64,000 nucleotides of DNA, from contig CM057231.1 of the NCBI GenBank assembly GCA_029891385.1, positions 24,397,300-24,461,299 on the forward strand. The letters are read 5' to 3'. The notes beneath the pieces are model-generated. The model was not told the origin of the DNA and ran no database searches. It saw only the letters and a program-made list of their open reading frames with translations. Below are positions 11,391-23,518 of this stretch, piece after piece; positions within the stretch are counted from its first letter, which is position 1, and the number at the start of each line of letters is the position of its first letter. The translations under genes and the position numbers were made by a program. This DNA comes from Erythroxylum novogranatense. Taxonomy: Eukaryota > Streptophyta > Magnoliopsida > Malpighiales > Erythroxylaceae.

Positions 11391-12740
11391 AATCCTTCTT
11401 TGGAAGAGCCAGCAAGTACCATTGGTATTTGGACAGTGGATGCTCGCGTCACATGACGGAAAAAAGGTCTATGTTTCTAGATCTTCAGTACAAGAAAGGA
11501 GGTTCGGTAACTTTTGGAGACAACAAGCAGGGCAAGATAATCGGGATTGGTAAGATTGGTAAGAATTCCCATGCATGCATTAACAACGTACTGCTAGTTG
11601 ATGATCTAAAGCATAACTTGATAAGTATTAGTCAATTATGTGATTCTGGTTTTGAAGTTACATTCAACCAAAACTTTTGTGAAGTCAGAAAAAAAGATGG
11701 TTCTATTTTCTTTTCGGCCAAAAGACGAAACAATCTTTACAAAATTGATTTAGGCGATTTTCGGTCTCAAAATATTTCATATTTTTATCTCTTGAAGAAG
11801 AAAGACTGATCGGCATAAAAACTAGGTCATATCGGTTTTAAACATATTTCAAAACTTTTGAAACATGATTTGGTAAAAGGTTTGCCACAAATTTGTTTTG
11901 ACAAAGATTTCTTTTGTGAAAGTTGTCAGAAAGGGAAACAAGTTAAAACCTCTTTCTCTTCAAAACATTTCGTAACTTCATCTAGACCACTAGAGTTGTT
12001 ACATATGGATTTATTTGGTCCAACAAGGATAATAAGTCTTGGTGGAAAGAAGTATGGACTTGTCATTGTTGATGATTTTACAAGGTTTTGTTAGATACTT
12101 TTTCTGGCACATAAAGATGAGTCTTTCAAGTGCTTTAGAAACCTTTCCATGAGGTTACATAATGAAAAAGGAGTATCTATAGCCAGTATAAGAAGTGATC
12201 ATGGTGGAGAATTCGAGAATGAGAAATTTAGAGTATTCTGCGAAGAAAATAAAATTTTCCATAACTTCTCCGCCTTGAGGACTCATGCGAGAATGGAGTT
12301 GTTGAAAGGAAGAATAGGACGATTCAAGAGATGGCAAGAACAATGATGTGCGAGATGAATCTTCCTAAATATTTCTGGGCTGAAGCTGTCAATACAGTAT
12401 GCTATGTTCAGAATAGAGTGTTGCTGCGACCAATATTGAAGAAAACTCCCTATGAGTTGTGGAATGGAAGGAAACCAAACATTTCTTATTTCCATCCTTT
12501 CGGTTGCAAGTGCACTATTCTGAACACAAAGGAAGTTCTGGACAAGTTTGATGCAAAGACACTTTCAGGAATATTTCTAGGTTATTCTCTCACCTCAAAG
12601 GCATTTAGAGTCTACAACCTCACCTCAAAGACATTGAAGAAACTATTTATGTCAAGTTCGATGATAGCTCTCAACACGATAAGGAAGAGGAATCGAGATA
12701 ATGATCTTTATTACAGGTCTGGTTGACGGAGTACAAAGAA
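11391..12740 (+). pseudogene. pol: Copy A protease and integrase
   Basis: The aspartic protease begins at 11429 with DSGCSRHMT. The GAG-pre-integrase zinc region follows, with GHIGF-like sequence and CESCQKGK (His side frameshifted near 11805). The integrase core has the first Asp in HMDLFGPTR and the second in IRSDHGGEFEN. The third acidic motif (QQNGVVERKN in copy B) is destroyed near 12285-12310, where the frame shifts. The core then continues as NLPKYFWAEAVNTVCYVQNR and GRKPNISYFHPFGC. A TAG interrupts at about 12092. As written, integrase would be inactive. Confidence 0.85.
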
Positions 12741-12889
12741 GTATCTTCGTCGAAACACTATATGATGAAAAGAAAGACATTTGAAGAATTTGGAGTTAAA
12801 AAAGATTGGAGATACAAAAGTTCTCATCTAAAGAGTCAATTATTGGAGAAACCTCGGAAGGTGTTTGAACAAGGTCCAAGTTAGTAAGA

Positions 12890-14439
12890 GAAGCCAGCGT
12901 GGCATTTATATCCGAAGTAGAACCTAAGAAGATTGATGAAGCTCTAAAAGATGAAGCATGGATACTAGCTATGCAAGAGGAGTTGAATCAATTACAGAGA
13001 AATAAAGTCTGGACCTTAGTTCCTAAACACGAAAAGAAATCCATTATTGGTACTAGATGGGTATTCAAGAATAAACTAGATGAATCGGGAAAAGTAAGTG
13101 CGAACAAGGCAAGATTAGTAGACAAGGCTATAATCAGCAAGAAGGAATAGACTACAATGAGACATATGCTCCGATGCAAGACTTGAAGCAATAAGGATCT
13201 GCTTGCATATGCGGTTTGCCATGACATAAAGCTTTTCAGATGGATGTAAAAGTGCATTTCTGAATGGTTTTATAGATGAAGAAGTCTATGTTAAGCAACC
13301 TCCGGTTTGAGGACATAAAGTATCCAGATCATGTCTACAGACTTCATAAAGCCTTATATGGTGAAACAGGCCCTAGAGCATGGTATGATAAATGCGAGTT
13401 CATTTCTTATAGAAAATGGATTTACTAGAGGTAAAGTAGACAAAACTCTTTTCGGGAAGAACTTGAGTAATGATTTCATTATTGTGCAAATTTATGTTGA
13501 TGATATTATTTTTGGTGCATCTTCAGAAGGTTATGCATGAGTTTTGAAAATCGATGAAAAATGAATTTGAGATGAGCATGATGGGTGAGTTAAAATTCTT
13601 TTTGGATTGCAAGTAAAGCAAACTAAGGATAAGATTTTATCCATCAACAAAATATCTTAAAGAATTGTTGTCTAAGTTTGATATGTGCGATGTTAAACAT
13701 ATGTCTACCCCGATGCATCCTTCAAACTTGTTGTCAAAAGACGAAAGTGGTAAGAAGGTGGATCAAACCCTATTTAGAGGATGATTGGTTCTTTGCTTTA
13801 TCTTCTGACAAGTAGACGACATTCTATTGATGTATGCTTGTGTGCAAGGTTTCAGCCGATCCTATAGAATCTCATTATATTGTAAAGCGAATTTTGAGAT
13901 ATCTCGCAGTACTCTTGATCTTTGCTTAATGTATGAGAAAGGTAAAATTTCAGGATGAATGGATATTGCGATGCGGACTATGCGGTGATAGGATCGAAAG
14001 GAAGAGCACGAGTGGTAGGTGTCACTTTCTTGGACCAAACACAGTGTCATGGTCAAGCAAGAGACAAAGCTCGATTGCATTATCAAGCTAGAAATTTGAA
14101 TATATATCCGCATGAAGTTGTTGTTCACAAGTATTGTGGATCAAGTATCAATTGGAGGACTACTCAATATAAGAAGAAGAGATTCCAATATCTGCGACAA
14201 CACCGGCGCCATCGACTTGTCAAAGAATCAATTCAACATTCAAGGTGAAGCACATAAAAGTCGGACATCATTTCTTGAGAGATTACGTTCAGAAGAAAGT
14301 CGTCAATCTACAATTCAGAGAAACAAAATATCGGTGGGCGGATATCTTCACAAAACCACTAAGTGAAGATCGCTTTAAAGAAATCGAGCCGCAACCTCAA
14401 TATGGTGATGTTAACGGACCATTCATCCGGTTTTCATAA
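12890..14439 (+). pseudogene. pol: Copy A reverse transcriptase and RNase H
   Basis: RT (RVT_2 type) starts around EALKDEAWILAMQEELNQ and includes [12 protein letters not shown]. It is frameshifted near 13125 and resumes to the catalytic YVDD at 13493-13504 (QIYVDDIIFG). RNase H is recognisable from GYCDADYA at about 13960, then a scrambled central part and a good C-terminus, RDYVQKKVVNLQF and WADIFTKPLSEDRFKEI. Multiple frame breaks, including one in the RNase H active-site region. The downstream end runs into the 54-bp minisatellite. Confidence 0.85.
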
Positions 14440-14630
14440 AGACAAGGCAGATGAGGCGGAGGAGTTAACGGACCATTCATCAGTTTTTCATAAAGACAAA
14501 AGCAGACAGACGGAGGAGTTAACGGACCATTCATCCGGTTTTCAAAATACAAGGCGAGAGAGCGGTGGAGTTAACGGTTTGATCATCGATTTTTCAAAAG
14601 AAAAGACGGTGGAGCGGTGGAGTTAACAAC
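14410..14630 (+). repeat. Minisatellite at the pol/ORF3 junction, copy A
   Basis: Units begin gttaacggaccattcatc at 14410, 14464, 14518, 14570 and 14622 (periods 54, 54, 52, 52). The same array is present in copy B at 23089-23310 and shortened in copy C at about 31680-31860. It can be read as LTDHSSGFHKDK repeats, but stops limit any coding role. Confidence 0.85.
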
Positions 14631-14837
14631 GTTAGGCGGTTTCAGATATAAAACTTCTTTCACGAGAAAAGTTTTAGAGGAAAAAAGTCACGATCATCGA
14701 GAAGTACAATCGTTCTAGAATTCGCTATAATATCCCTAAAACCGACTTTTGAGATTTACGCGAATTCGAAATTGCTAGTTCTCTTAAAATCTCTCTGAAA
14801 TTTCTTCAAGCAAGTTCTAGTCAATCGAATCAGCAAG

Positions 14838-17148
14838 ATGAATGTCAAGCCTATTTTGCGAGTTGATCCAGGATCGAAAGTGGGAAGATTAGTAAACTTG
14901 AAGAACTAAGAAAAGAACGAGATGGATATAAATAGGAGATAATGGCGCAGGATGGAGAAACTTCTTTCAAATACGAGATGAAGTCTATCTACAAGAAATT
15001 TATGAGTTACGGAAGAATACTAAATCGATGAGACGATACAATCGTGTCGTATGTAGACACACACTCTGTTATAAGAACGAAGGAGTTCTTGGAGAAAGTT
15101 CTTGAATGTCAGATGGATGGAGTTCAACCCACTAATATGGCGAAATGAATGACTAAGCTTAAGATGAGCGAAGATGAAGTTAGTCGTCAACTTTATGGAC
15201 AAAATAACCCGATTGAAAGGAGAGCCTCTTGGCTGGTACCAAAAGCAAGGGTATTGTTAGCGGTTACATGTGGTATGTTTTACCAAGAATAGGTTCAAGA
15301 CATCGGTCACTACTGGATGAACAATGTATTCTTCATCTTCTGAATCATCACCCAATAGATTTACCATTTTTGATTTATCAGTACATGATAAAATCAATAA
15401 AGGATACAAACACTTGTCTTTATGGGATGTTGTTGACAAGTGTGTTCAGAGAATCTAGCATCAGATTGGAAAGGGGAGTCAGACAGAAGATATCTGTTAA
15501 AAGCTATATAGATTCAACATCTATTGCTAAAATGGGTTTGAGATTTTCAGACAGAAAAGGAGCAGATTTGGCAAGAAAAGCAGCAATTGAGGGGGAGCGT
15601 TTACTGAAGAAATCTTCTATGAAGGAAACAAGATCACATTCTCAGGAATCAAAGTCGAGAAGTGTTCGATTTTTGAATCGGTGACTTGAAGCGTAAAGGG
15701 AACCACCTTTGAGTGACATTCCAAAGCAAGCAAGAACGTCACCCAGAGCGAAAGCAGGCAATGTAAAGAAGCCGATCAATCCAGAGAATCAAGCCGATCA
15801 AAGCATTCTAAACCGCAGGATCAAGAGCTACAAAGTCGTTGACATCAATCCTTGAAAAGATTGAAACTTCGTCTCGAGGAAGTGGAGGAAAAGGAAAGAA
15901 GAACACGAAAAGCAAAAGCGCAACCTAAAAAGTCACCAAGGGAAAGAAAATAAGTGCGATAAAAGAAGGAAGTTCAACAATGAAACAAAGTCTAAGAAGA
16001 TGCAGCAAGAAAAAGGCATTGTTGATACTCTGAAAAAGTCTATTCTTGTCACGGTTGATATTCTTTGAAGTTAATGTGGAAGTCATTCTTTGGTAATCTT
16101 AAGGATACTCACAATGTCCTTGATAATCCAATGTTTGAAGAAGTAGTTTCTACTATTTTCAGTCTTCACTTGTTCTCAAACAGTTGCTACACATGTTATG
16201 GGACAAAGGTTAGTCAAAAGTCTTGAGTGTGATGACTAATGTTCCATCCAAATATTTAACTTTTCAAAGAAAATTGGGAACCTGATTGGTTGTCACAGAG
16301 GAGAAGAAGACCAAATCTGTCATCATCCGAGACAAACCAAAGAGATTTGTGAAAGCCTTCTTCAAATCGATTAAATTTGATATGACATTCTACATACATT
16401 GGATAGGGGTTATAAAAATTTCTATGATCAAGCAAGAGAGTTGGAAGAGAACCATATCCACGAGCCATTTGGAGGCGTCTTACTTCTTATCCAATACTAG
16501 GCGATCTGATAATCAAGGTGGTACGATTTACAACCACCAAATTTTGTTGAGCATGAAGTGTGAAGAAAGAAAAGTGAAAGTTCAACCGAACCGATTTTGG
16601 ATGACATGACTTCGATCATATTGCGGAGCAGCAGTCAATTGATTGATGAAGTATGTGAAGAGAAAAGAAGTGGAAGTTCTATCTGCATTTATCAAGATCC
16701 GAGAACAAGCCAAACTAAGGCTACAACGAGATGATCCACAGGAGGCACTATCGAGAAAGGTCGAGATCGCTCTTTTACGATTGGGAACTTAAAATGTTCT
16801 TATAGTATTTTAGAACATTCGCAAAATCGGCCTCTGTGGAGATCAACTCAATTGCGAAGCTATGCCTTGGCTTGGAAGCACATTGCAACGTATACTTGAT
16901 TCCTATGATTTTGATATTCTGATCGTTGTATATGTTCCTCGCCTCTCCTACAAATTATTGAACCACATGTCTCAAGCGTAGAAGCTTATACAACAACGAT
17001 TGCTATTGTTGAAAAAAAGTTGTTGAGACGAGAATCTTCGATTCTTCTTTGAATCATTGACTTTAAAGAAACAAGTTGAAACTTGATAAGGATATGAAGA
17101 AGATTAAGAAGATCTTTCAAACAGTTGGTGAAACAGTTTGGGAAATAA
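14838..17148 (+). pseudogene. Copy A extra ORF downstream of pol (ORF3)
   Basis: Starts MNVKPILRVDPGS and ends GK-TAA at 17146-17148. It is heavily frame-broken here. Blocks shared with copies B and C: a globular N-terminal half (VGVQPT-type region, ...LLNHHPIDLPFLIYQYM), a Lys/Ser/Glu-rich middle, a block VIIRDKPKRFVKAFFKSI, and a C-terminal basic coiled coil. No signal peptide or membrane segment is visible, so an envelope role is not supported. The N-terminal half resembles in pattern the 'putative plant transposon protein' domain found in plant retroelements. Function unknown. Confidence 0.55.
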
Positions 17149-17360
17149 TTCTTTTGATTAATAACAAATAGGGGGAGAAGGAAGAATGAGAAGGGAGAAG
17201 GAAGAATGAGAAGGGAGAATCAGCTGAAAGGAAAAGACAGAAGAAATTTTGAAAGCAGAAGGCAGAAGTTATTTTTGATCTATTAATACTTCTGTATATG
17301 TGATACTTTTCATAATTTGATACCTTTCATATTTCTCTATTTCACAATATTTGTTATCAT

Positions 17361-17375
17361 CAAAAAGGGGGAGAA
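17361..17375 (+). other. Polypurine tract, copy A
   Basis: caaaaagggggagaa directly before LTR 2. This is the usual plus-strand priming site for reverse transcription. An identical tract lies at 26024-26038. Confidence 0.85.
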
Positions 17376-18367
17376 TGTTAAGTCAAATCAGACTTCACGT
17401 ATTAAATAATTTTGATGACAAACAAAGAGAAATATACAAATGAAAAGTAGATGGACGCATGCGAAGTAAAAAATAGCTGAAGGAGAAAAATCAGCCGAAG
17501 TAAAAAACAGTTGAAGGAGAAAAATCATTTGAAGCTTAAAAGCGGAAGCTTTACAAGAGAAAAGTAATGATACAAGAAAAGCGATTTTAAGCTTTACAAG
17601 AGAAAAGCGGCCGATACAAAAATCGATGAAGCTTTACAAGAGAAAAGCGGTTGATCTGAAAAGGGGCGGAAGCTTTACAAGAGAAAAGCGGTAGATACAA
17701 AAATCGAAGGAAGAAAAACATCGGTTTGAGTTAATTCTGAGTCAAACTGAATAACCGTTTCTTTCAAGAATCAAGAAGCGGATATTCAAAAGCAGTTGAA
17801 GACCCGACTATAAATAAGAGTCGAGATTGAAGAAGAAATAACTTTATGCAACTTTTGAAACTTCATGAAACTCGAGTATTCAACTTTTGATTTTCAGATT
17901 ATATCGAGAGAAAATTGTGAGCGATATTTCGAGTGAAGCGATATAAAAACATTTCTATTGTAACAATCTCTTTACTATTCTTTCAATTAGAAAGTGTTAC
18001 GAGATAGCTGAAGAGACTAAGAGTAAAATAATACTTCTGTAAAGAGACTGGAGAGGCTCGATCGAAAGAATACTTGTAAACAATTCAAAGATAGTGAAAT
18101 CTCGAGAAGGATATCGGCATTTGGGCGTAGCCCACGGTTTAGGGTGAACCGGGATAAAGCTACCGTGTTTCTCTCTACTCTTATATTACTTATATCGTAT
18201 TCTTCAAAATTAAAAAATTTTCAAACTAATTCTGAATTGATTTACGATAAGTTTTGAAAGAATAAGTAATTTTTAAGGGATTAAAAAAGTTTATCACAAT
18301 TCAACCCCCCCTTCTTGTGTATCTTGATCATATTATTGTTCAATATATTAACGTGTGATTCACTTCA
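17376..18367 (+). repeat. LTR 2 (shared middle LTR of the array)
   Basis: 992 bp, from tgttaagtcaaatcag to gattcacttca. It serves as 3' LTR of copy A and 5' LTR of copy B. No target duplication flanks it. The 43-44-bp minisatellite is at about 17541-17710 and TATA-like ctataaata at 17808-17816. It has the densest CAG/CTG lesions of the array LTRs, for example gcagccg to gcggccg. Confidence 0.9.
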
Positions 18368-18369
18368 AT

Positions 18370-18380
18370 TGGTATCAAAC
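18370..18380 (+). other. Primer binding site, copy B (altered)
   Basis: tggtatcaaac lies two bases after LTR 2. Relative to tggtatcagagcctggtg of the family it has lost bases around cag/gcc. If real, priming by tRNA-Met would be weakened. Confidence 0.7.
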
Positions 18381-18422
18381 TGGTGTTCAAGAATCACTTT
18401 AATAAAGTGTGAATTAAAGAAA

Positions 18423-19870
18423 ATGGTGGAATCACACATGTATATTGTCGAAGGAGCTTCAGTCACTAGACCTCCAGCATTCAATGGTGAAGACTATCAC
18501 TATTGGAAGGACCGGATGAGATTGTTTATCGAATCTACTCACATTGACCTTTGGGACATCATCGAGAACGGACCATACACACCTGAAGATGATGATAAAA
18601 TCCAATTCCACGAGAAAGATGGACGGTGAAGCGTAAAGCAAGATTTCAACTAAACTCCAAGCGAACTTTTCTTGAGTTGTGCATTGAAGCGAAGCGAGTA
18701 TGACAAAGTTCATGGATGCGACAATCGCCAAAGAAATGTGGGATACATTATCAATTGCACATGAAGGAACAAATCAAGTCAAGAGTCCAAGATAAGCATT
18801 ACGGTGCATCGATGCGAGTTGTTCAAAATGAAAGAAGAAGAGACCATTGATCAAATGTTTGGAAGATTTCAAACAATTGTTAATGGGCTAAAAGCTCTTG
18901 GAAGAGCGTATAAGATCAAGACCATGTTGAAAGATTTTGAGAGTCTGCCAAAAGATGGAGATCCAAAGTAAGCTTCTTTGACTGAAGCCAAAGACTTAAG
19001 CGTCTTGAAGCTTGATGAATTGCTTGGATCGTTGAAGATACGAAGTAGAGCTTGATCACGAAGATAAGCCCAAGAAAGAGAAGTCCATAGCGCTCAAAGC
19101 AAGTCAAATGAATCACAAGATCCAGAAGAAGAAGACAAAGAGGAATACATCAAAGGCATTAAAGATTGAAGAATCAAACGATGATGATTCCAGCAAGTCA
19201 GAATCTGAATCAAGTGATGAAAATGATGAGCTATCTTTCATTTCAAGAAAGATAAGAAGAATGTGGAAAAAGAAGTCCAAAGGAAATTCAACATTCAGAA
19301 GGAACAGCGGCAAAGACGATGGAAAAATCAAGAAAGCATCTATTACATGTTATGAATGCAATAAGTCGGGACATTACAAGTCCGAGTGTCCAATGTTGAA
19401 AAGATAATCCAAAAAGAGTAGGGATAACAAGAAAAGCATGATGGCAACGTGGGAGGATCTGGATTCATCAGAATCAGATACAAGCTCAGAAGTGTCAGAA
19501 CATGCTAACATATGTCTGGTAGCTGAAGAAGAAAGTGATGAAGAGGTAACTTCTAGCTATAATAATATACAAGATGCATACTCGTAATTGTTAGAGGATT
19601 CTCATGCTATTACGAAGCAGTATAAAAGTGTTGAAGAAGAAATATGTGAAAACCTCAAACATACTCATGAGATAGAGTGAGAATATAAATCGAGAAAGCA
19701 AGTTGAGGAACGAATAACAACAAAGTTATAGATAGATCAGAAGAGATTAAACAGTTGAAACTGAGAATCAATAATCTCTCGATTGATCTAGCTAAATTTA
19801 CAGATAGTACAAAAAAGATGAATGAAATGCTAGGAAAATGCAGACATCCAAGTGATAAAACTGGATTAGG
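18423..19870 (+). pseudogene. gag: Copy B gag region
   Basis: Begins MVESHMYIVEGASVTRPPAF, intact through YHYWKDRMRLFI to a break at about 18600. Capsid motifs continue (WDTLSIAHEGTNQV, MFGRFQTIVNGLKALGR). The zinc knuckle at 19348-19389 is intact (CYECNKSGHYKSEC). It is followed by MLKR and a TAA where copy A has CAA, a C-to-T change. The acidic and coiled-coil section is frameshifted at 19585-19740 but recovers as LRINNLSIDLAKFTDSTKK. Same architecture as copy A, with different breaks. Confidence 0.85.
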
Positions 19871-20079
19871 GTTTACTAAAAATAAGTCCCAGCATTACGT
19901 GAAATCAATTGTTCAAAAAGATAAGAAAAGATATCAATCAGGTTTTCAAAAAGTTCAACAACGTTTTCATTCTACTTCTTATTATCATTCATTACACCAT
20001 ACTAACCCTAAAGGACCCAAGAGAATCTGGGTACCTAAAAACAAGATAATATCTCCTACAGAAATCCTTCTTTGGAAGA

Positions 20080-21457
20080 GCCAGCAAGTACCATTGGTAT
20101 TTGGACAGTGGATGCTCGCGTCACATGACGGGAAAAAAGTCTATGTTCCTAGATCTTCAGTATAAGAGAGGAGGTTCGGTAATTTTTGGAGACAACAAGC
20201 AGGGCAAGATAATCGGGATTGGTAAGATTGGTAAGAATTCTCATGCATGCATTAACAACGTACTGCTAGTTGATGGTCTAAAGCATAACTTGATAAGTAT
20301 TAGTCAATTATGTGATTATGGTTTTGAAGTTACATTCAACCAAAACTTTTGTGAAGTCAGAAACAAAGATGATTCTATTTTCTTTTCGGCCAAAAGACGA
20401 AACAATCTTTACAAAATTGATTTAGACGATTTTCAGTCTCAAAATATTTCAAGTTTTTTATCTACTGAAGAAGAAAGACTGATCTGGCATAAAAAACTAG
20501 GTCATGTCAGTTTTAAACATATTTCAAAACTTTTGAAACATGATTTGGTAAAAGGTTTGCCACAAATTTGTTTTGACAAAGATTTCTTTTATGAAAGTTG
20601 TCGGAAAGGAAACAAGTTAAAACCTCTTTCTTCAAAACATTTCAGTAACTTCATCTAGACCACTAGAGTTGTTACATATGGATTTATTTGGTCCAACAAG
20701 GATAATAAGTCTTGGTGGAAAGAAGTATGGACTTGTCATTGTTGATGATTTTACAAGGTTTTGTTGGATACTTTTTCTGACACATAAAGATGAGTCTTTC
20801 AAGTGCTTTAGAAACCTTTCCATGAGGTTACAGAATGAAAAAGGAGTATCTATAGCCAGTATAAGAAGTGATCATGGTGGAGAATTCGAGAATGAGAAAT
20901 TTAGAGTATTCTACGAAGAAAATGGAATTTTCCATAACTTCTCTGCCCCAAGGACTCCACAGCAGAATGGAGTTGTTGAAAGGAAGAATAAGACGATTCA
21001 AGAGATGGCAAGAACAATGATGTGCGAGATGAATCTTCCTAAATATTTCTGGGCAGAAGCTGTCAATACAGCATGCTATGTTCAGAATAGAGTGTTGCTG
21101 CGACCAATATTGAAGAAAACTCCCTATTAGTTGTGGAATGGAAGGAAACCAAACATTTCTTATTTCCATCCTTTCGGTTGCAAAAGTGCACTATTCGAAC
21201 ACAAAGGAAGTTCGGACAAGTTTGATGCAAAGACACTTTCGGGAATATTTCTAGGTTATTCTCTCACCTCAAAGGCAATTAGAGTCTACAACCTCACCTC
21301 AAAGGCATTGAAGAAACTATTCATGTCAAGTTCGATGATAGCTCTCAACACGATAAGGAAGAGGAATCGAGATAATGATCTTTATTACAGTGCCGTTGAC
21401 GGAGTACAAAGAAGTATCTTCATCGAAACACTATATGATGAAAAGAAAGACATTTGA
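20080..21457 (+). pseudogene. pol: Copy B protease and integrase (best preserved)
   Basis: From 20101 the protease motif DSGCSRHMTG runs in one frame into the GAG-pre-integrase region with IWHKKLGHVSFKHI and CESC-like YESCRKG (first Cys of the pair changed to Tyr). The integrase core from 20669 carries all three acidic motifs in one frame: HMDLFGPTR, IRSDHGGEFEN and QQNGVVERKN, then FWAEAVNTACYVQNR. A TAG at 21128-21130 replaces the Glu codon of PYELWNGRKP. Only a few changes separate this stretch from an intact reading frame. Confidence 0.88.
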
Positions 21458-21574
21458 AGAATTTGGAGTTAAAAAGATTGGAGATACAAAAGTTCTCATC
21501 TAAAGAGTCAATTATTGGAGAAACCTCGGAAGGTGTTTGAACAAGGTCCAAGTTCGGAAGAGAAGCCAGCGTGG

Positions 21575-23119
21575 CATTTATATCGAAGTAGAACCTAAGA
21601 AGATTGATGAAGCTCTAAAAGATGAAGCATGGATACTAACCTTGCAAGAGGAGTTGAATCAATTACAGCAGAAATAAAGTCCGGACCTTAGTTCCTAAAC
21701 ACGAAAAGAAATCCATTATTGGTACTAGATGGGTATTCAAGAATAAACTAGGCGAATCGGGAAAAGTAAGTCATAACAAGGCAAGATTAGTAGCACAAGG
21801 CTATAATCAGCAAGAAGGAATAGACTACAATGAGACATATGCTCGAAGAGCAAGACTTGAAGCAATAAGGATCTTGCTTGCATATGCGGTTTGCCATGAC
21901 ATAAAGCTTTTTGGATGGATGTAAAAGTGCATTTTGAATGGTTTTATAGATGAAGAAGTCTATGTTAAGCAACCTCCGGTTTGAGGACATAAAGTATCCA
22001 GATCATGTCTGAGACTTCATAAAGCCTTATATGGATCAAACAGGCCCTAGAGCATGGTATGATAAATGCGAGTTCATTTCTTATAGAAAATGGATTTACT
22101 AGAGGTAAAGTAGACAAAACTCTTTTAGGAAGAACTTGAGTAATGATTTCATTATTGTGCAAATTTATGTTGATGATATTATTTTTGGTGCATCTTTTAG
22201 AAGGTTATGCATGAGTTTTGAAAATCGATGAAAATGAATTTGAGATGAGCATGATGGGTGAGTTAAAATTCTTTTTTGGATTGCAAGTAAAGCAAACTAA
22301 GGATAAGATTTTATCCATCAACAAAATATCTTAAAGAATTGTTGTCTAAGTTTGATATATGCGATGTTAAACATATGTCTACCCGATGCATCCTTCAAAC
22401 TTGTTGTCAAAAGACGAAAGTGGTAAGAAGGTGGATCAAACCCTATTTAGAGGATGATTGGTTCTTTGCTTTATCTTACAACAAGTAGACGACATTCTAT
22501 TCAGGTGTATGCTTGTGTGCAAGGTTTCAGCCGATCTATAGAATCTCATTATATTCTTTGTAAAAGCGAATTTTGGGATATCTCGCAGTACTCGATCTTT
22601 GCTTAATGTATGAGAAAGGTAAAAATTTCAGGATGAATGGATATTGCGATCACGGACTATGCGGTGATAGGATCGAAAGGAAGAGCACAGTGGTGGTGTC
22701 ACTTTCTTGGACCAAACACGTGTCATGGTCAAGCAAGAGATAAAGCTCGATTGCATTATCAAGCTGCGAAAGCTGAATATATATACGCATGAAGTTGTTG
22801 TTCACAAGTATTGTGGATCAAGTATCAATTGGAGGACTACTCAATATAAGAAGAAGAGATTCCAATATACTGCGACAACACCAGCGCCATCAGCTTGTCA
22901 AAGAATCCAATTCAACATTCAAGGGTGAAGCACATAGAAGTCAGACATCATTTCTTGAGAGATTACGTTCAGAAGAAAGTCGTCAGTCTACAATTCGTAG
23001 AAACAAAATATCAGTGGGCGGATATCTTCACAAAACCACTAAGTAAAGATCGCTTTAAAGAAATCAGACGCAACCTCAATATGATGATGTTAACGGACCA
23101 TTCATCTGGTTTTTCATAA
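21575..23119 (+). pseudogene. pol: Copy B reverse transcriptase and RNase H
   Basis: RT motifs appear in shifting frames: [32 protein letters not shown], a [14 protein letters not shown] block near 21800, and the YVDD box at 22166-22177. RNase H begins near 22633 (NGYCD) and ends with RDYVQKKVVSLQF and WADIFTKPLSKDRFKEI, terminating at 23119. The frame changes at least six times, mostly at one- or two-base losses absent from copies A or C. Confidence 0.85.
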
Positions 23120-23310
23120 AGACAAGACAGACAGACGGAGGAGTTAACGGACCATTCATCTGGTTTTTCATAAAGACAAAAGCAGACAGACGGAGGAGTT
23201 AACGGACCATTCATCGGTTTTCAAAAGACAAGGCAGATAGGCGGTGGAGTTAATAGTTTGATCATCGATTTTCAAAAAGAAAAACGGTGGAGCGGTGGAG
23301 TTAACGGCAT
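23089..23310 (+). repeat. Minisatellite at the pol/ORF3 junction, copy B
   Basis: Units start at 23089, 23143, 23198, 23249 and 23300 (periods 54, 55, 51, 51), each opening with gttaa and containing accattcatc or a variant. Counterpart of 14410-14630. Confidence 0.85.
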
Positions 23311-23518
23311 TATATCGGTTTCAGATATAAAACTTCTTTCACAAAAAAAGTTTTAGAGGAAAAAACTGTCGAGATCATCGAGAAGTACAATTGTTCTAGA
23401 ATTAGCTATAATATCCCTAAAAGCGACTTTTGGGATTTCGCGAATTCGAAATTGCTAGTTCTCTTAAAATCTCTCTGAAATTTCTTCAAGCAAGTTCCTA
23501 CTCAATCGAATCAGCAAG

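Noticed and set aside
14838..17148. ORF3 as a retroviral-type envelope gene
   Set aside because: No signal peptide, transmembrane span or cleavage motif could be seen in any copy. The term env-like would rest on position alone.
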